A stretch of DNA of 64,000 nucleotides from Hippasteria phrygiana (taxonomy: Eukaryota > Echinodermata > Asteroidea > Valvatida > Goniasteridae), in contig JAZGUH010000402.1 in the NCBI GenBank assembly GCA_037893225.1, forward strand, positions 1 to 64,000. Direction: 5' to 3'. The translations under genes were made by a program, and so were the position numbers. Positions 48,462 to 59,590 of the stretch are shown piece after piece; the stretch's first letter is position 1; every line of letters begins with the position of its first letter. Below the pieces are notes generated by a model. It did no database searches. It worked only from the letters and a program-made list of their open reading frames with translations, and was not told where the DNA came from.

Positions 48462-48738
48462 AGGAAAAAATATTTCTCACTGTCCCTTCCCGGGCTTCGT
48501 ACTAACGCATTATATGATGCGTAATTTCATATTAATATGAAACTGATAGTAATTTTTTTAAATAATCTTAGCGATGGTACAGTTCGCATAGTCATTAATT
48601 AAACACCTCTAACAAAATTGGGAGGGGGGTGGGGGAGTAACGATCATACATCATGACTGCAGTCATATATAGTCTCTGGAGGGAAAAGGTTTATGTATAT
48701 ATTTTAAAGACATATGAAATATTAAATCATCCGCAGAG

Positions 48739-48866
48739 TACGAGTTGACCTGGGTACGAGTTGACCTGGGTACGAGTTGACCTGGGTACGAGTTGACCTG
48801 GGTACGAGTTGACCTGGGTACGAGTTGACCTGGGTACGAGTTGACCTGGGTACGAGTTGACCTGGG
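48739..48866. repeat. 16-bp minisatellite, eight exact units
   Basis: TACGAGTTGACCTGGG repeated eight times without a single change over 128 bp, suggesting recent expansion. The reverse-strand open frame here is a by-product. Confidence 0.97.
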
Positions 48867-48954
48867 TACAATTAAAAATGACACAAAGTCTGAACAGCTG
48901 TTGCTAGATCAGTTAACCCTCAATAAAGATGGTTTTATATGACTAAAGTGAAGA

Positions 48955-49178
48955 CAATTAAATCTACTTAAATAAAAATAACCATTTGATTAAAAACCTA
49001 AAACTTAAGAAATCTTGATCCAGGGACCCCGGCCATCAAAATCAGACGCCTTACCAATTACGCTACCGAAGCAATCCGGCAGGATAGACAGTTTTAAATT
49101 TGATATACGTTCGCATTGTATGTCGTAACAATAGCATTTGAAAGTTGCGTTCGGCCGCCGTAAAAATAGCCACTGCGT
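48955..49178 (-). repeat. tRNA-like (SINE-type) repeat, copy 2
   Basis: Reverse complement reads leader (GGCTATTTTTACGGCGGCC), GCGAACGTATATC, CTTCGGTAGCG D-arm and GATCAAGA T-arm region, then the tail ATCAAATGGTTATTTTTATT. The B box is degraded. Confidence 0.65.
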
Positions 49179-49207
49179 TCAATAAAACACAATCGTAATA
49201 AACATAA

Positions 49208-49268
49208 CACGGGCTATTTTTACGGCAGCCGTAACGAGACTTTCAAATGCTAGGTAAAAAACTGTCTA
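49208..49268 (+). repeat. tRNA-like repeat, leader fragment only
   Basis: GGCTATTTTTACGGCAGCCG and ACTTTCAAATGCTA, matching the leader of copies 1-3, with no tRNA-like part after it. Confidence 0.6.
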
Positions 49269-49397
49269 GTTCCCCGACGTAATAGTATTCAACGTCACAA
49301 TGTTTGCTGTTGGAACCAGACTATCGACTAAATGATGCTGCTCGGACTTTATTTCCCTTTCTACAAAAAATCTCAAAAACCACTGAAATCAAAGAGA

Positions 49398-49702
49398 AGA
49401 AAATTTAATCTACTAAAGTTAGGCCTAAATAAAAATAACCATTTGATTAAAACTTCAAACTTAAGAAATCTTTTCGGAAAAAAATAATCGGACAGCGCGG
49501 CAATGGATTCGATCTCCTCCATGATTAGATCCAGGATCCCCAGCTATCAAAACCAATATGCCGTACTAATTAAGCAGCCTAAGCGCTCTGGGCCAGGACA
49601 GCTCAGTTGTAAATCTGATATACGTTCGCATTGTTTTTACCATGCCGTAATAATAACATTTAAAAGTCGCGTTACATACGGCTGCCGTAAAAGTAGCCAC
49701 TG
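49398..49702 (-). repeat. tRNA-like (SINE-type) repeat, copy 3
   Basis: Reverse complement shows the leader, GCGAACGTATATC, a CGCTTAGGCTGCTTAATTAG stretch in the A-box position, and the common tail. More diverged than copies 1 and 2. Confidence 0.6.
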
Positions 49703-51249
49703 CGTATAAAACATAAAGTATGCGCAAATATACTGCCTGCGCGAAGTTTAATTCTGCGAAGACCACGTTGGTGATCACTGCCGTACGTGCTCTGCGTGAC
49801 GCAAGCTGATTGGCCGTTGCCTATGACTTGACGCGGCATCGGCCAATGACGTTTACGTTAACAAGTACATGTACAACGTGCAATACTTAGATCCTCAAGG
49901 CATGTAACGTGCAATTCTGAGACCCCCTAGCCTTGAAACAAGACGTCCGCTTGTTTCTACTGCGTACAGTTCGTGCTCTAGTGCATGCAGCACGTGACTA
50001 CTAAAAAGGGCTGTACGTGCCTCTGACATGCATGAAGCCAAACCGCATTGAAACAAGGCTACTGTGCTGTCAACATTGCGCACTGGTAAGATATGCCGCG
50101 TTGGCGCTGCCCAGCTAGCTCTTTCGCTGGGGGAATTACGAACTACCAATACCATGGAGGAACTACATGTGTACACTTGTTTGATTTTGTTTTCATTGCA
50201 GACGTAATTTTATTTTACAAACTGCAAGTTATCCAGCTGCAACACCCATGGGGCTACGACGTGTTGCCCCGGCCTGGCCCCCACCACTTTCCCGTTATAT
50301 GCAAGCATCCGGCCTAGACCACATGCTCGCTCGTGGGGGTGGGGCTCGGGCTACACTCCAGTACACGTACAAGGACGTACCGCGCTATGCATGGCGCAGC
50401 CCACATTCAGTGCGATACAGATATTTCTCTATTTAAAGAAACCTCCTGATTTGAACACGTCTTAGCCTACTTGTTACAATATTTATCATTACAAAACAAC
50501 ATTTGCATCCTTGCGCAGTTTATCTGCAGGAGGCACGAACCACGTGCGAGCAGCCCCAAGGGGAAAGTGCAGAGAAGCATTTCTCAATGAATGGTTCAAA
50601 TGGATACGCCCACTAATTTGCATAGATTTAAATATAGCTTAGTGTACAAAAAACACATTTTGAGAAGTTTTTAGGGTCAAATTATGACAATTACACCGGG
50701 GGTAACCAAATGGGTACCAACAGTTGTTTAAGTTTTGAAAACAACTTCTTTGCAATACAATTGGAATAATTTGGTCCAATTCTGGTGAAAATTTAAATTT
50801 TCAAGCTGCTACCATGGATAGGAAATACACCATTTTTTAAGACTATAAATAGATCGCCTGTCTCATGTCACTTAGTGAAGGGCAGAGTGCCGGCGCTGCC
50901 CGCCATGTTTGGGGTTCATGGCTTAATACGTCCGCCGCAATACCAAACATCCGCTGTCCCTTTAACGGAGTGCCTACTTAAATACTGTTTTATTAATAAT
51001 GTTAATAATATGTCAAAACCAATCAGAATAGGAACGGAGGAACAGCTGCAAAATTCGTCGGGGGTGAATTGTAAGCGATTTTTGAGATTTTTGGAAATTT
51101 ACTATAAATGTTGAAAATGTTCTGTAAAATTTTCTAACTGAAATTTTAGTTCGACAAAGTATTTTGTAAACACTTTTAAAGAGGCATGATAATTTCACAA
51201 AACGATGCCTTGTTCGAGATTTTGCTTGGAAATGATGCAAAATTTTGCT

Positions 51250-51880
51250 TATCGAGCTCATTATAAAATTGTATTATTTATGGACTGTGGAAATAAAACT
51301 AAAGTTCTTTTTTGGATTCTTGTCAGACCCAGCACCACCATATTTAGATGAAATCAGAAAACGTTTCATTTCACTTCTGTTGTGGCATAGCCAAGCAGAA
51401 TACAGCGTTTATACTAAATCTACAAAATGTTGGTATAATCTTTCTTTTCATTTGGAGTATTAATACAGTTACTGCCATCTTGAATTGTTGTCGATGCGCT
51501 GTATACAGTGCTCTTTGACGTTCGTAATTAGCAACCATACAGAGAACACTGTTCGCGGGCGAATACACCCAATGTGTGTATAAATTATGTAAAATGTGGA
51601 CAAATTACATGTAGTCCAAAAAGTTACAACTGAATGTGGAGATATGGCCTACAAGACTGAAAAGAGATCTTAAAAAGGCAGTGGATTTTACATACATATA
51701 CATGGAACTCAAATGGAGGTCTTCTAAACTTGAAATTCCATATTATTACAAAACATGAGGATATAATTTCCCAGAAAAAGGCACCTCAAAATATTTAACA
51801 TGAAAAGCGTGATTTTCAGAAGAAAACCTAGCATTCATCAAAAATTTCAAAGCTCAGGAAAAGACTTAAAACTATATCTC
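51250..51880 (+). repeat. Dispersed repeat, copy 1 of a segment also at 58635-59590
   Basis: The block TTATGGACTGTGGAAATAAA..GACCCAGCACCACCATAT..GGCATAGCCAAGCAGAATACA recurs at 59416-59575, and CTTTCTTTTCATTTGGA..AACACTGTTCGCGG.. recurs at 58640-58760 and on to 59068. The two parts are in reversed order at the second site. A short frame (PAPPYLDEIRKRF) is shared but frameshifted in copy 2; I do not recognise it. Confidence 0.8.
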
Positions 51881-51934
51881 AAGATTTTCAAGAAAAGATG
51901 GGAGGAAAAACTGAGAAAAACCAATGAGAAATAA

Positions 51935-53526
51935 TGCACCTATCAATTGCAAGACGGACCCTCGGACCCCCGGGGGACGTGCGTCATGTCCCGCTAATGT
52001 CAGTCAAATCGTGACGAATGGGGTGCGTCAAGTACGGCTTTGGTTCGTCGTAAATACAAAGCGGGTTGCGTCGCGGGTGCGTCATGGTGCGCCATGCAGT
52101 TTCAAGCTTGTTGCACTACATACGTAGCAATTTTGACACATTTTAATCGACCTATGTTAAAATCCAAAATACTGTTTTTTCAGAAAACCACACGGAATGA
52201 AATAAGTCAGCGACACCAAATTGCTTACCGCCAAAACGGGCCAAAACGTTTTAAATGCGTAGCTCGCTCGCTAGTCAGGGCTTGAAATGAACGACTTCTT
52301 ACTGGCCGAGGTGCCCCACAAAAAATCTCCGTCTTTACGGCCAGTTTTGTCTTGCCCCATATTTACCTTGGCCGCCGTGCCCTTTTTGCAAAAACACAGC
52401 CACTACAATCCTTCATATCATTTGTTTTTTCGATGTCATGCCAGCCCTTCATAAAATCTCGCTGCACAACATGTTGGCGATCGTACAGAATTACATGCAC
52501 ACAAACTGAATCTGGTCCAGTTTCGGAGTATGCCGATACTTTAAGCATCAACACCCCCACCGCAAGATTAAATGTGTGTATTCGTACGTACACACAAATC
52601 AGCAGGAGTATGTACATGTACGGCAACGTTTACGTGCAGTCAACTGACTTTCTTTTTCTCAGTACTTGCACGTGTGCGCCTCACATGCACAATACACATC
52701 GATGTTCGTGTACGAGGAAACGCGCCCTGTAGGCGGCGCTATGAAGCACGCCTTCGGCGCGCTTCATACAGTAACTTCATGAACTTTGGTCACAACACGC
52801 GGTGTTCCGATTGTCAAAAGTTTTGATGAATAATTAGGCTAAAAAATTCGACAGAGAAAGAAGATTTCTGACGTTAATTCACAGAACTTGATTTATTTTG
52901 TCTGTGTATGCATTTTCCGTGTTCATGAATTTATTTCGAGGTTGTACCGCTCGTACACCGCAGCGTGTTTTCCCGACATTTTCTACCGCAACACGAGGTT
53001 CATCGCCGCCCGCCACACAAAGTGCATCACGCACGCTTACCACCGTACGATAAACGGACAGTGTTGTGCCTTGTACTGTTCTGTACGTCGTGATCGCGTT
53101 GTGCCGTACGTTTCGTTAGTGAAATAGGAACCGAACTTGCCATTCAACATCGTCCTCAAAGTAATCCATGTAGAGTAGTATCCTCTGCACAAATCACAAA
53201 TACGCACACGCAAAAGGTTGGCACGTGGTGTAGATAGGTCCCCGCGTATTAACGTGCACTGTGCGTGCGTTTATGCCGCTTCGGCGCGGCAGTGAGATTC
53301 GTTCGTTGACTTCATGATTATGTCCGTCATATTGGTCCGTCTTGGTGAGTTGTTTTCTAGACATGGTGCGTCAAAAATTGTGGTTTATAGCGTCAGTTTT
53401 ACATGAATGGTTCGTCACGAACAGGGCGCAAGGGTGCGTCAAGGGACCCTAGGATCTGGCCTTACATTGAACACTGACGCACATTCCCCGGGGGTCCGAG
53501 GGTCCGTCTTGCAATTGATAGGTGCA
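51935..53526. mobile_element. TAA-flanked element with very long terminal inverted repeats (1592 bp)
   Basis: Left TGCACCTATCAATTGCAAGA and onward is an exact inverted match of the right end for about 41 bp, with looser similarity for a further 10-15 bp. TAA lies outside at 51932-51934 and 53527-53529. GTGCGTCA is repeated many times near both ends. PIF/Harbinger-like by target duplication. Interior is occupied by an inverted hAT-like fragment. Confidence 0.88.
52276..53072 (-). mobile_element. hAT-like fragment inside the TAA-flanked element
   Basis: Starts CAGGGCTTGAAATGAACGAC, the reverse complement of the right end of 34388-35650, and follows that element backwards as far as AACGGACAGTGTTG, losing its other end (about 430 bp). 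Confidence 0.8.
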
Positions 53527-54639
53527 TAAATCATGAAAAATACAAAACTAAATTTATATATTTATAAATATGTTGTTCTCAGAGTCCAGTGACTCATTGA
53601 CCTTTAAACTACACTTATATTTGTGGATACTAAAATGCCTGCCTATATTGAGCACACCCTTTCCCCCACAAATAGTAATAATAACAATAATAATAATAAT
53701 GTTTCAAAAATTAACCGCAGGTTCACACCCGGCTTTATTAATACTTATCCCCACTCAAAAAAATCTTTCAGGCAAAACTGCCAAACTGAAACTTGTTCCT
53801 GCCACAATCAAAGTACAAGGATGATCTAAAAACCTGCAATAAAATAAAAGGGAAACAATGGCAATTTAAAGGTAAACAAAAAAAACTCTTATGAAACTCA
53901 GTGCAGTTCATGGGCAAACCTTACTGAGAGGGAAAAACTCCAAGTTTCCCACCTGTGTAAGAGGATTAGCTATCTAAGCCATCATAAAGATACTGCACAG
54001 TCCTATGGGCCTCATTAAGTATGCAAATGCTCTTGCTGGTGTGCATTCAGTAAAGTATTGATTTTAAGGGCTATAGTGGATTAAGAACAAAGGACTCCTG
54101 CATAAGCATTCCTCCATGGTCTAAGTTAACTTGTGTGGTTATTGGGGTACATGTACATGTATTCGAAACCCCGTTCTGGTTTTGAATGAACCCGCGAAGA
54201 GCGTTTCGAATGAAGACAACAAACATGCCACTGATGAACGGTGCTCGTGAACGGCAAGAACAAAGATGGCGGTCTTTAGGCATTACAGAGTTTGCGTAAA
54301 TTTTTGGGAGCATTCATTTAGTCCAACAGGAACAGTATAAGAAAATAACATTACACGTAGTGATCATAAATATAGTGGGACTGCCAATTTGTATTGCTGT
54401 ACGTTCTAGGATTTCAATTTGTTCGTATAAGATAATTGGCTTTTCCGAAATCCTTCGGAAAAGGCTTTGTTTTTGTTCTGATTTTTTTTTTTTTTTTTCT
54501 TCTTCTTTTAGTTCTGACCAAAATCCCATAGACTTTGTACACGAATTTTGTCGGCGGCACTTTAGGTCTTAAAAAACCTCAGAACCTAACCAAACTTACA
54601 TCAAACATAGACCCTAAGCTGAAATTGTATGTCGTAGAG

Positions 54640-57600
54640 TGACGTCGTGATGACGTCATCACGTGATTTTTTATGAATTTTTGAATTTTTAAAATCGTAA
54701 CATTCTTTTAAATATATCTAGCGAACAAAACAAGATATTTTCAAAATTCTTTTTCTTATAGCTTTGGTATGTCTCAAAGATATGCCCTAAATTGCGAAAA
54801 TTGTGTGACGTCATGATGACGTCATCAAAAATGTGTTTTTTTGTTAACGCATGTAAGGGTCAATCCGATTACAAAAATGTATATATTGAATTTTCCTGTA
54901 CCCAATTCCAAAATTTCATGATCGTGGCTCACTCAAGTAAGAAATGACAGCCATTTCAAAATTTAGACCAAATTCAATATAACACAAAGGAATTCTGGGA
55001 CGGGCTGATAACCATGGCTATTATGAGCTTGCTGTTTATAAAAGGGGTTGATTTCTTGTCTTTTTTCAAGTCGCTGAATTTTTGAAGTTTTAAAATCGTA
55101 ACATTCTTTTCAATATATCTAGCGAACAAAACAAGATATTTTCAAAATTATTTTTGTTACAGCTTTGGTATGTCTCAAAGATATGCCCTAAATGGCGAAA
55201 ATTGTGTGACGTCATGATGACGTCATCAACAATATTTTTTTTTTAAAACGCATGTAAGGGTCAATCTGATTACAAAAATGTATACATTGTATTTTTCTGT
55301 ACCCAATTCCAAAATTTCATGATCGTGGCTCACTCAAGTAAGAAATAACAGCCATTTCAAAATTTAGACCAAATTCAATATAACACAAAGGAATTCTGGG
55401 ACGGGCTGATAACCATGGCTATTATGAGCTTGCTGTTTATAAAAGGGGTTGATTTCTAGTCTTTTTTCAAGTCGCTGAATTTTTGAAGTTTTAAAATCGT
55501 AACATTCTTTTCAATATATCTAGCGAACAAAACAAGATATTTTCAAAATTCTTTTTCTTATAGCTTTGGTATGTCTCAAAGATATGCCCTAAATTGCGAA
55601 AATTGTGTGACGTCATGATGACGTCATCAAAAATGTGTTTTTTTGTTAACGCATGTAAGGGTCAATCCGATTACAAAAATGTATATATTGAATTTTCCTG
55701 TACCCAATTCCAAAATTTCATGATCGTGGCTCACTCAAGTAAGAAATGACAGCCATTTCAAAATTTAGACCAAATTCAATATAACACAAAGGAATTCTGG
55801 GACGGGCTGATAACCATGGCTATTATGAGCTTGCTGTTTATAAAAGGGGTTGATTTCTTGTCTTTTTTCAAGTCGCTGAATTTTTGAAGTTTTAAAATCG
55901 TAACATTCTTTTCAATATATCTAGCGAACAAAACAAGATATTTTCAAAATTATTTTTGTTACAGCTTTGGTATGTCTCAAAGATATGCCCTAAATGGCGA
56001 AAATTGTGTGACGTCATGATGACGTCATCAACAATATTTTTTTTTTTAAACGCATGTAAGGGTCAATCTGATTACAAAAATGTATACATTGAATTTTCCT
56101 GTACCTAATTCCAAAATTTCGTGATCGTGGCTCACTCAAGTAAGAAATAGGAGCCATTTCAAAATGTAGACCAAATTCAATATAACACAAAGGAATTCTG
56201 GGAAGGGCTGATAACCATGGCTTAAATGTGCATGCTGTTTATAAAAGGGGTTGATTTGTAGTCTTTTTTCAAGTCGCTGAATTCTTGAAGTTTTATAATC
56301 GTAACATTCTTTTCACTATATCTAGCGAACAAAACAAGATATTTTCAAAATTCTTTTTGTTATAGCTTTGGTATGTCTCAAAGATATGCCCTAAAAAGCG
56401 AAAATTGTGTGACGTCATGATGACGTCATAAAAAAATTCTTTTTTCAAGTCGATAGAATATTGCCCATAGCATTTGTAAACGTTTACTTTCTTACCGGCC
56501 ACATTGGCTACTTTTAAACTTGGCAGACACTTACCCCAACTGCTCACAATGTGTGCCGAACTTTTACGTCCTGATGACGTCATCACATGTCACGTGACGT
56601 CATCTTAAAGGGGCATTTTTCGAAGCCATATATCTACAAAAGTACAAGTCCGATTCAGTTGGAACGTAAGGTATGCCACCTGGTGTTATAGATGAAAATT
56701 GACATGACGTTATGATCAAGTCATAACATGTCACGTGGTGTCATCTTAAAGGGGCACTCGCTAGATTATTGCCTATAGCATTTGTACACGTTTTCTTTCT
56801 TACCGGCACTTTGGGTACTTTTAAACTTGGCAGACACTTAGACTAACTGCTCACAATGTGTGCCGAACTTTTACCTCTTGATGACGTCATGACATGCCAA
56901 CTGACGTCATCTTAAAGGGGCAGTTTTTGAAGCCATATATCTACAAAAGTACAAATTCGATTAAGTTGAAAAGTAATATCTAGGTAGCCCAGTAGGTTTA
57001 TAGCTGAAAATTGACATGACATTATCATAATTGATGTCATCACATGTCACGTGACGTCATCTTAAAGGGGCAGTTTTTGAAGCCATATGTCTACAAAAGC
57101 ACAAGTCCGATTAAGTTCAAAAGTAATATCTAGGTAGCCCAGTAGGTTTATAGATAAAAATTGAATTGACGTTATGATGACGTCATCACATGTCACGTGA
57201 CGTCATCTTAAAGGGGCAGTTTTTGAAGCCATATATATACAAAATTACAAGTTCGATTAACCCTAACCCCCTGGGCATTTTTACTAGGAAGCTTCCTCAA
57301 CCTGTCAAAATCCAACACTGTGCAGTATACCTATGGCACATTCTTTGGACTTGGACAAATTGGGGCATCATAGCTCCATGTAAAGTAAAGGTGCCAAGGC
57401 CCTGCAATACTGAACCCATCAAAACTTGACAAAACCTGCTGTTGGAGTTTGCAAGGCTTGGGGTAGTAAGGGTTAAGTTGAAAAGTAATATCTAGGTAGC
57501 CCAGTAGGTTTATAGCTGAAAATTGACATGACATTATCATGATGTCATCACATGTCACGTGACGTCATCTTAAAGGGGCAGTTTTTGAAGCCATATCTAC

Positions 57601-58634
57601 AAAAGTACAAGCTCGATTAAGTTGAAATGTAATATCTAAGTAGGCCAGCAGGTTTATAGATGAAAATTGACATGACGTCATGATGACGTCATCATACGAT
57701 TTTATAGTAATTTTTAAGTTTTTGAACTTCAAAGTTTCTTAAAGCCATATCTCACCAACAGAACATGCTAAATTCAAAATTCTTTTTGTAATAGCTTTGT
57801 TAGCTCCTATATTCCTTTACATAAATGTGAAAATTGTGTGACGTCATCATTACGTCATCAAAAATAGGCTTTTTGAAACACATATAAGGGTTGGTCCGAG
57901 CGTCATAAAAATTGGTGGGTAAGTAGATAGTGATACTAGCATGTAAAATCTGAGGTGACGTCATGATGACGTCATCGGCTGATTTTCTGTTAATTTTTTA
58001 GTCATGATGACCATCAAATTATTTGTATATTTTTTTTAAGGTTTTGAAATTTTAAGCCATATCTCATTAACAGAATATAATAAATTTGAAATTCCTTTTT
58101 GTAATCAATTCATTAGGTCAGAGTTATGTATGTTAAAATGTGTAACATCATCCTGACGTCATCAAAATGCCCTTTTAAAAAACATATGAGAGTAAGTGGA
58201 TCGTTATGAAAATTTGTAAAATCTGAAGTGACGTGATTGGCTGATTTTGTAGGAATTTTTCATTTTTTTCAATTTTTTTAAACTGTCATTGATCAGATTG
58301 ACTGCAATCTTGACACAAGCCAAGACCACGTTCCGAATATGTGACGTCATGACGACGCTATCCTACGATTTTATGTTGATTGTTAGGTTTTTAAAATTGT
58401 TTATGTAATTTCTAACCGGGACTTGCGCCACATAACAGCCTAAGGTCTTAAACAAGTTTGTCATATATATCCTATAATGGAAATTACATGACCAAGAAAG
58501 AAATCAGGATGGCGTCACGCTTAAAGGTCAAGTTTGAAGTAGCAAAAGACATAGAAGTGATGGAGCTTTGTGCTTAATATAACAGAAAAACGGAAAAGCC
58601 CTGCGTCTGTTTGCAAGAGACGCAAGATGTCTAG
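54640..58634 (+). mobile_element. CRE-rich satellite block ending in a Helitron-like terminus
   Basis: Two tandem systems. The first (54640-56430) has a 401-bp period with TGACGTCATGATGACGTCA at 54806, 55207, 55608, 56009 and 56410. The second (about 56570-57700) has a 146-150-bp period with CACGTGACGTCATCTTAAAG near 56591, 57048, 57194 and 57556. More diverged CRE units follow to 58400. The right end has a hairpin (GCGTCT..AGACGC, 58603-58623), 7 nt, then CTAG at 58631-58634 before T, the same AGATGTCTAG end as at 22126. The left boundary is unclear. No Rep/helicase is encoded. Confidence 0.65.
57257..57476. mobile_element. TTAACCCTAAC MITE inserted in the 146-bp array
   Basis: TTAACCCTAACCCCC at the left and GTAAGGGTTAA at the right, inverted relative to 45174-45384 and nearly the same length. 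The flanks read CGA-TTAA and TTAA-GTTGAAAAG; intact neighbouring monomers read CGATTAAGTTGAAAAG, so the uninterrupted site is visible. Confidence 0.95.
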
Positions 58635-59590
58635 TTGTCTTTCTTTTCATTTGGAATATTAATACGGTGGCTGCCATCTTGAATTTTCGTCCAGAGGCCG
58701 GGCGCTCTACAGTTGGCGTTCGTAATCGGCAACTAGAGAACACTGTTCGCGGCCGAGTTGCCGGAGAACGGGGTTTCGAAAACACCCAAATGTTTCCATA
58801 TATACAATGTGAAGATACAAGAAAAGACATCTTAAAAAGGAAGTGGATTTACACATACTTATACATGGAAATCAAATGGAGGTGTTAAGCTTAATTCGGC
58901 ATGTTAAAATTCCATATTATTACAAAAAAGTGGAGGGAAAATTACTCAACTTTAATAATTTCCCAGACAAAAAGGCACCTCGAAATGTTTAACATGAACA
59001 AAAGCTTCAGAAGAAAACTTAGCATTCATCAACAATTTCAAAGTTCAGGAAAAGGCTTAAAACTATAATTTCCAGCGAGGGCAAACTGGGGGCATCGCCT
59101 GGGTGTGCTTCTTGCAAACTTTATGGGGATGATTGCAGTTGTACCTCCGTCAGTGAAGAAGACGAGAGCTTCCCGAAAAAAAGAAAGCTACAATCCCAAA
59201 CAAAATGTGTAGAAACACCCCCGTTCCCCATACACTGGCAATAATACACTGTACACGTGTGTAGACTTATTTATTATCTGATAGTAAATTAAGTCACTCC
59301 ACATTATACAGAGCTCGACACATTTTTATTTCAACTGAGAAAAATGGTAGCCCAATGTTAAAAATTGGTAGTCCTGTGCGGCCAAACTCGAACCTGAAAA
59401 TAACAAACGCAAACTTTATAAAATTGTATTATTTATGGACTGTGGAAATAAAACAGAAGTTCTCTTTTTGATTCTTGTCAGACCCAGCACCACCATATTT
59501 AGATGAAATCAGAAAACGTTTCATTTTCACTTCTGTTGTGGCATAGCCAAGCAGAATACAGCATTTTTACTAAATTTACAAAATTACAGC
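58635..59590 (+). repeat. Dispersed repeat, copy 2 of the 51250-51880 segment, rearranged
   Basis: 58640-59068 matches 51433-51880, and 59416-59590 matches 51262-51432. It starts right after the Helitron-like CTAG end. Confidence 0.8.

Noticed and set aside
48739..48866. CRISPR-like regular repeat
   Set aside because: Units are contiguous 16-mers with no spacers, and the DNA is from an animal.
48663..48884. Repetitive protein frame (STRTQVNSYPGQLVPR) on the - strand
   Set aside because: It is the translation of the 16-bp minisatellite, not a gene.
51245..51463. 72-codon frame containing SDPAPPYLDEIRKRF as a conserved exon
   Set aside because: The same sequence at 59416-59575 is frameshifted and the block is part of a dispersed repeat.
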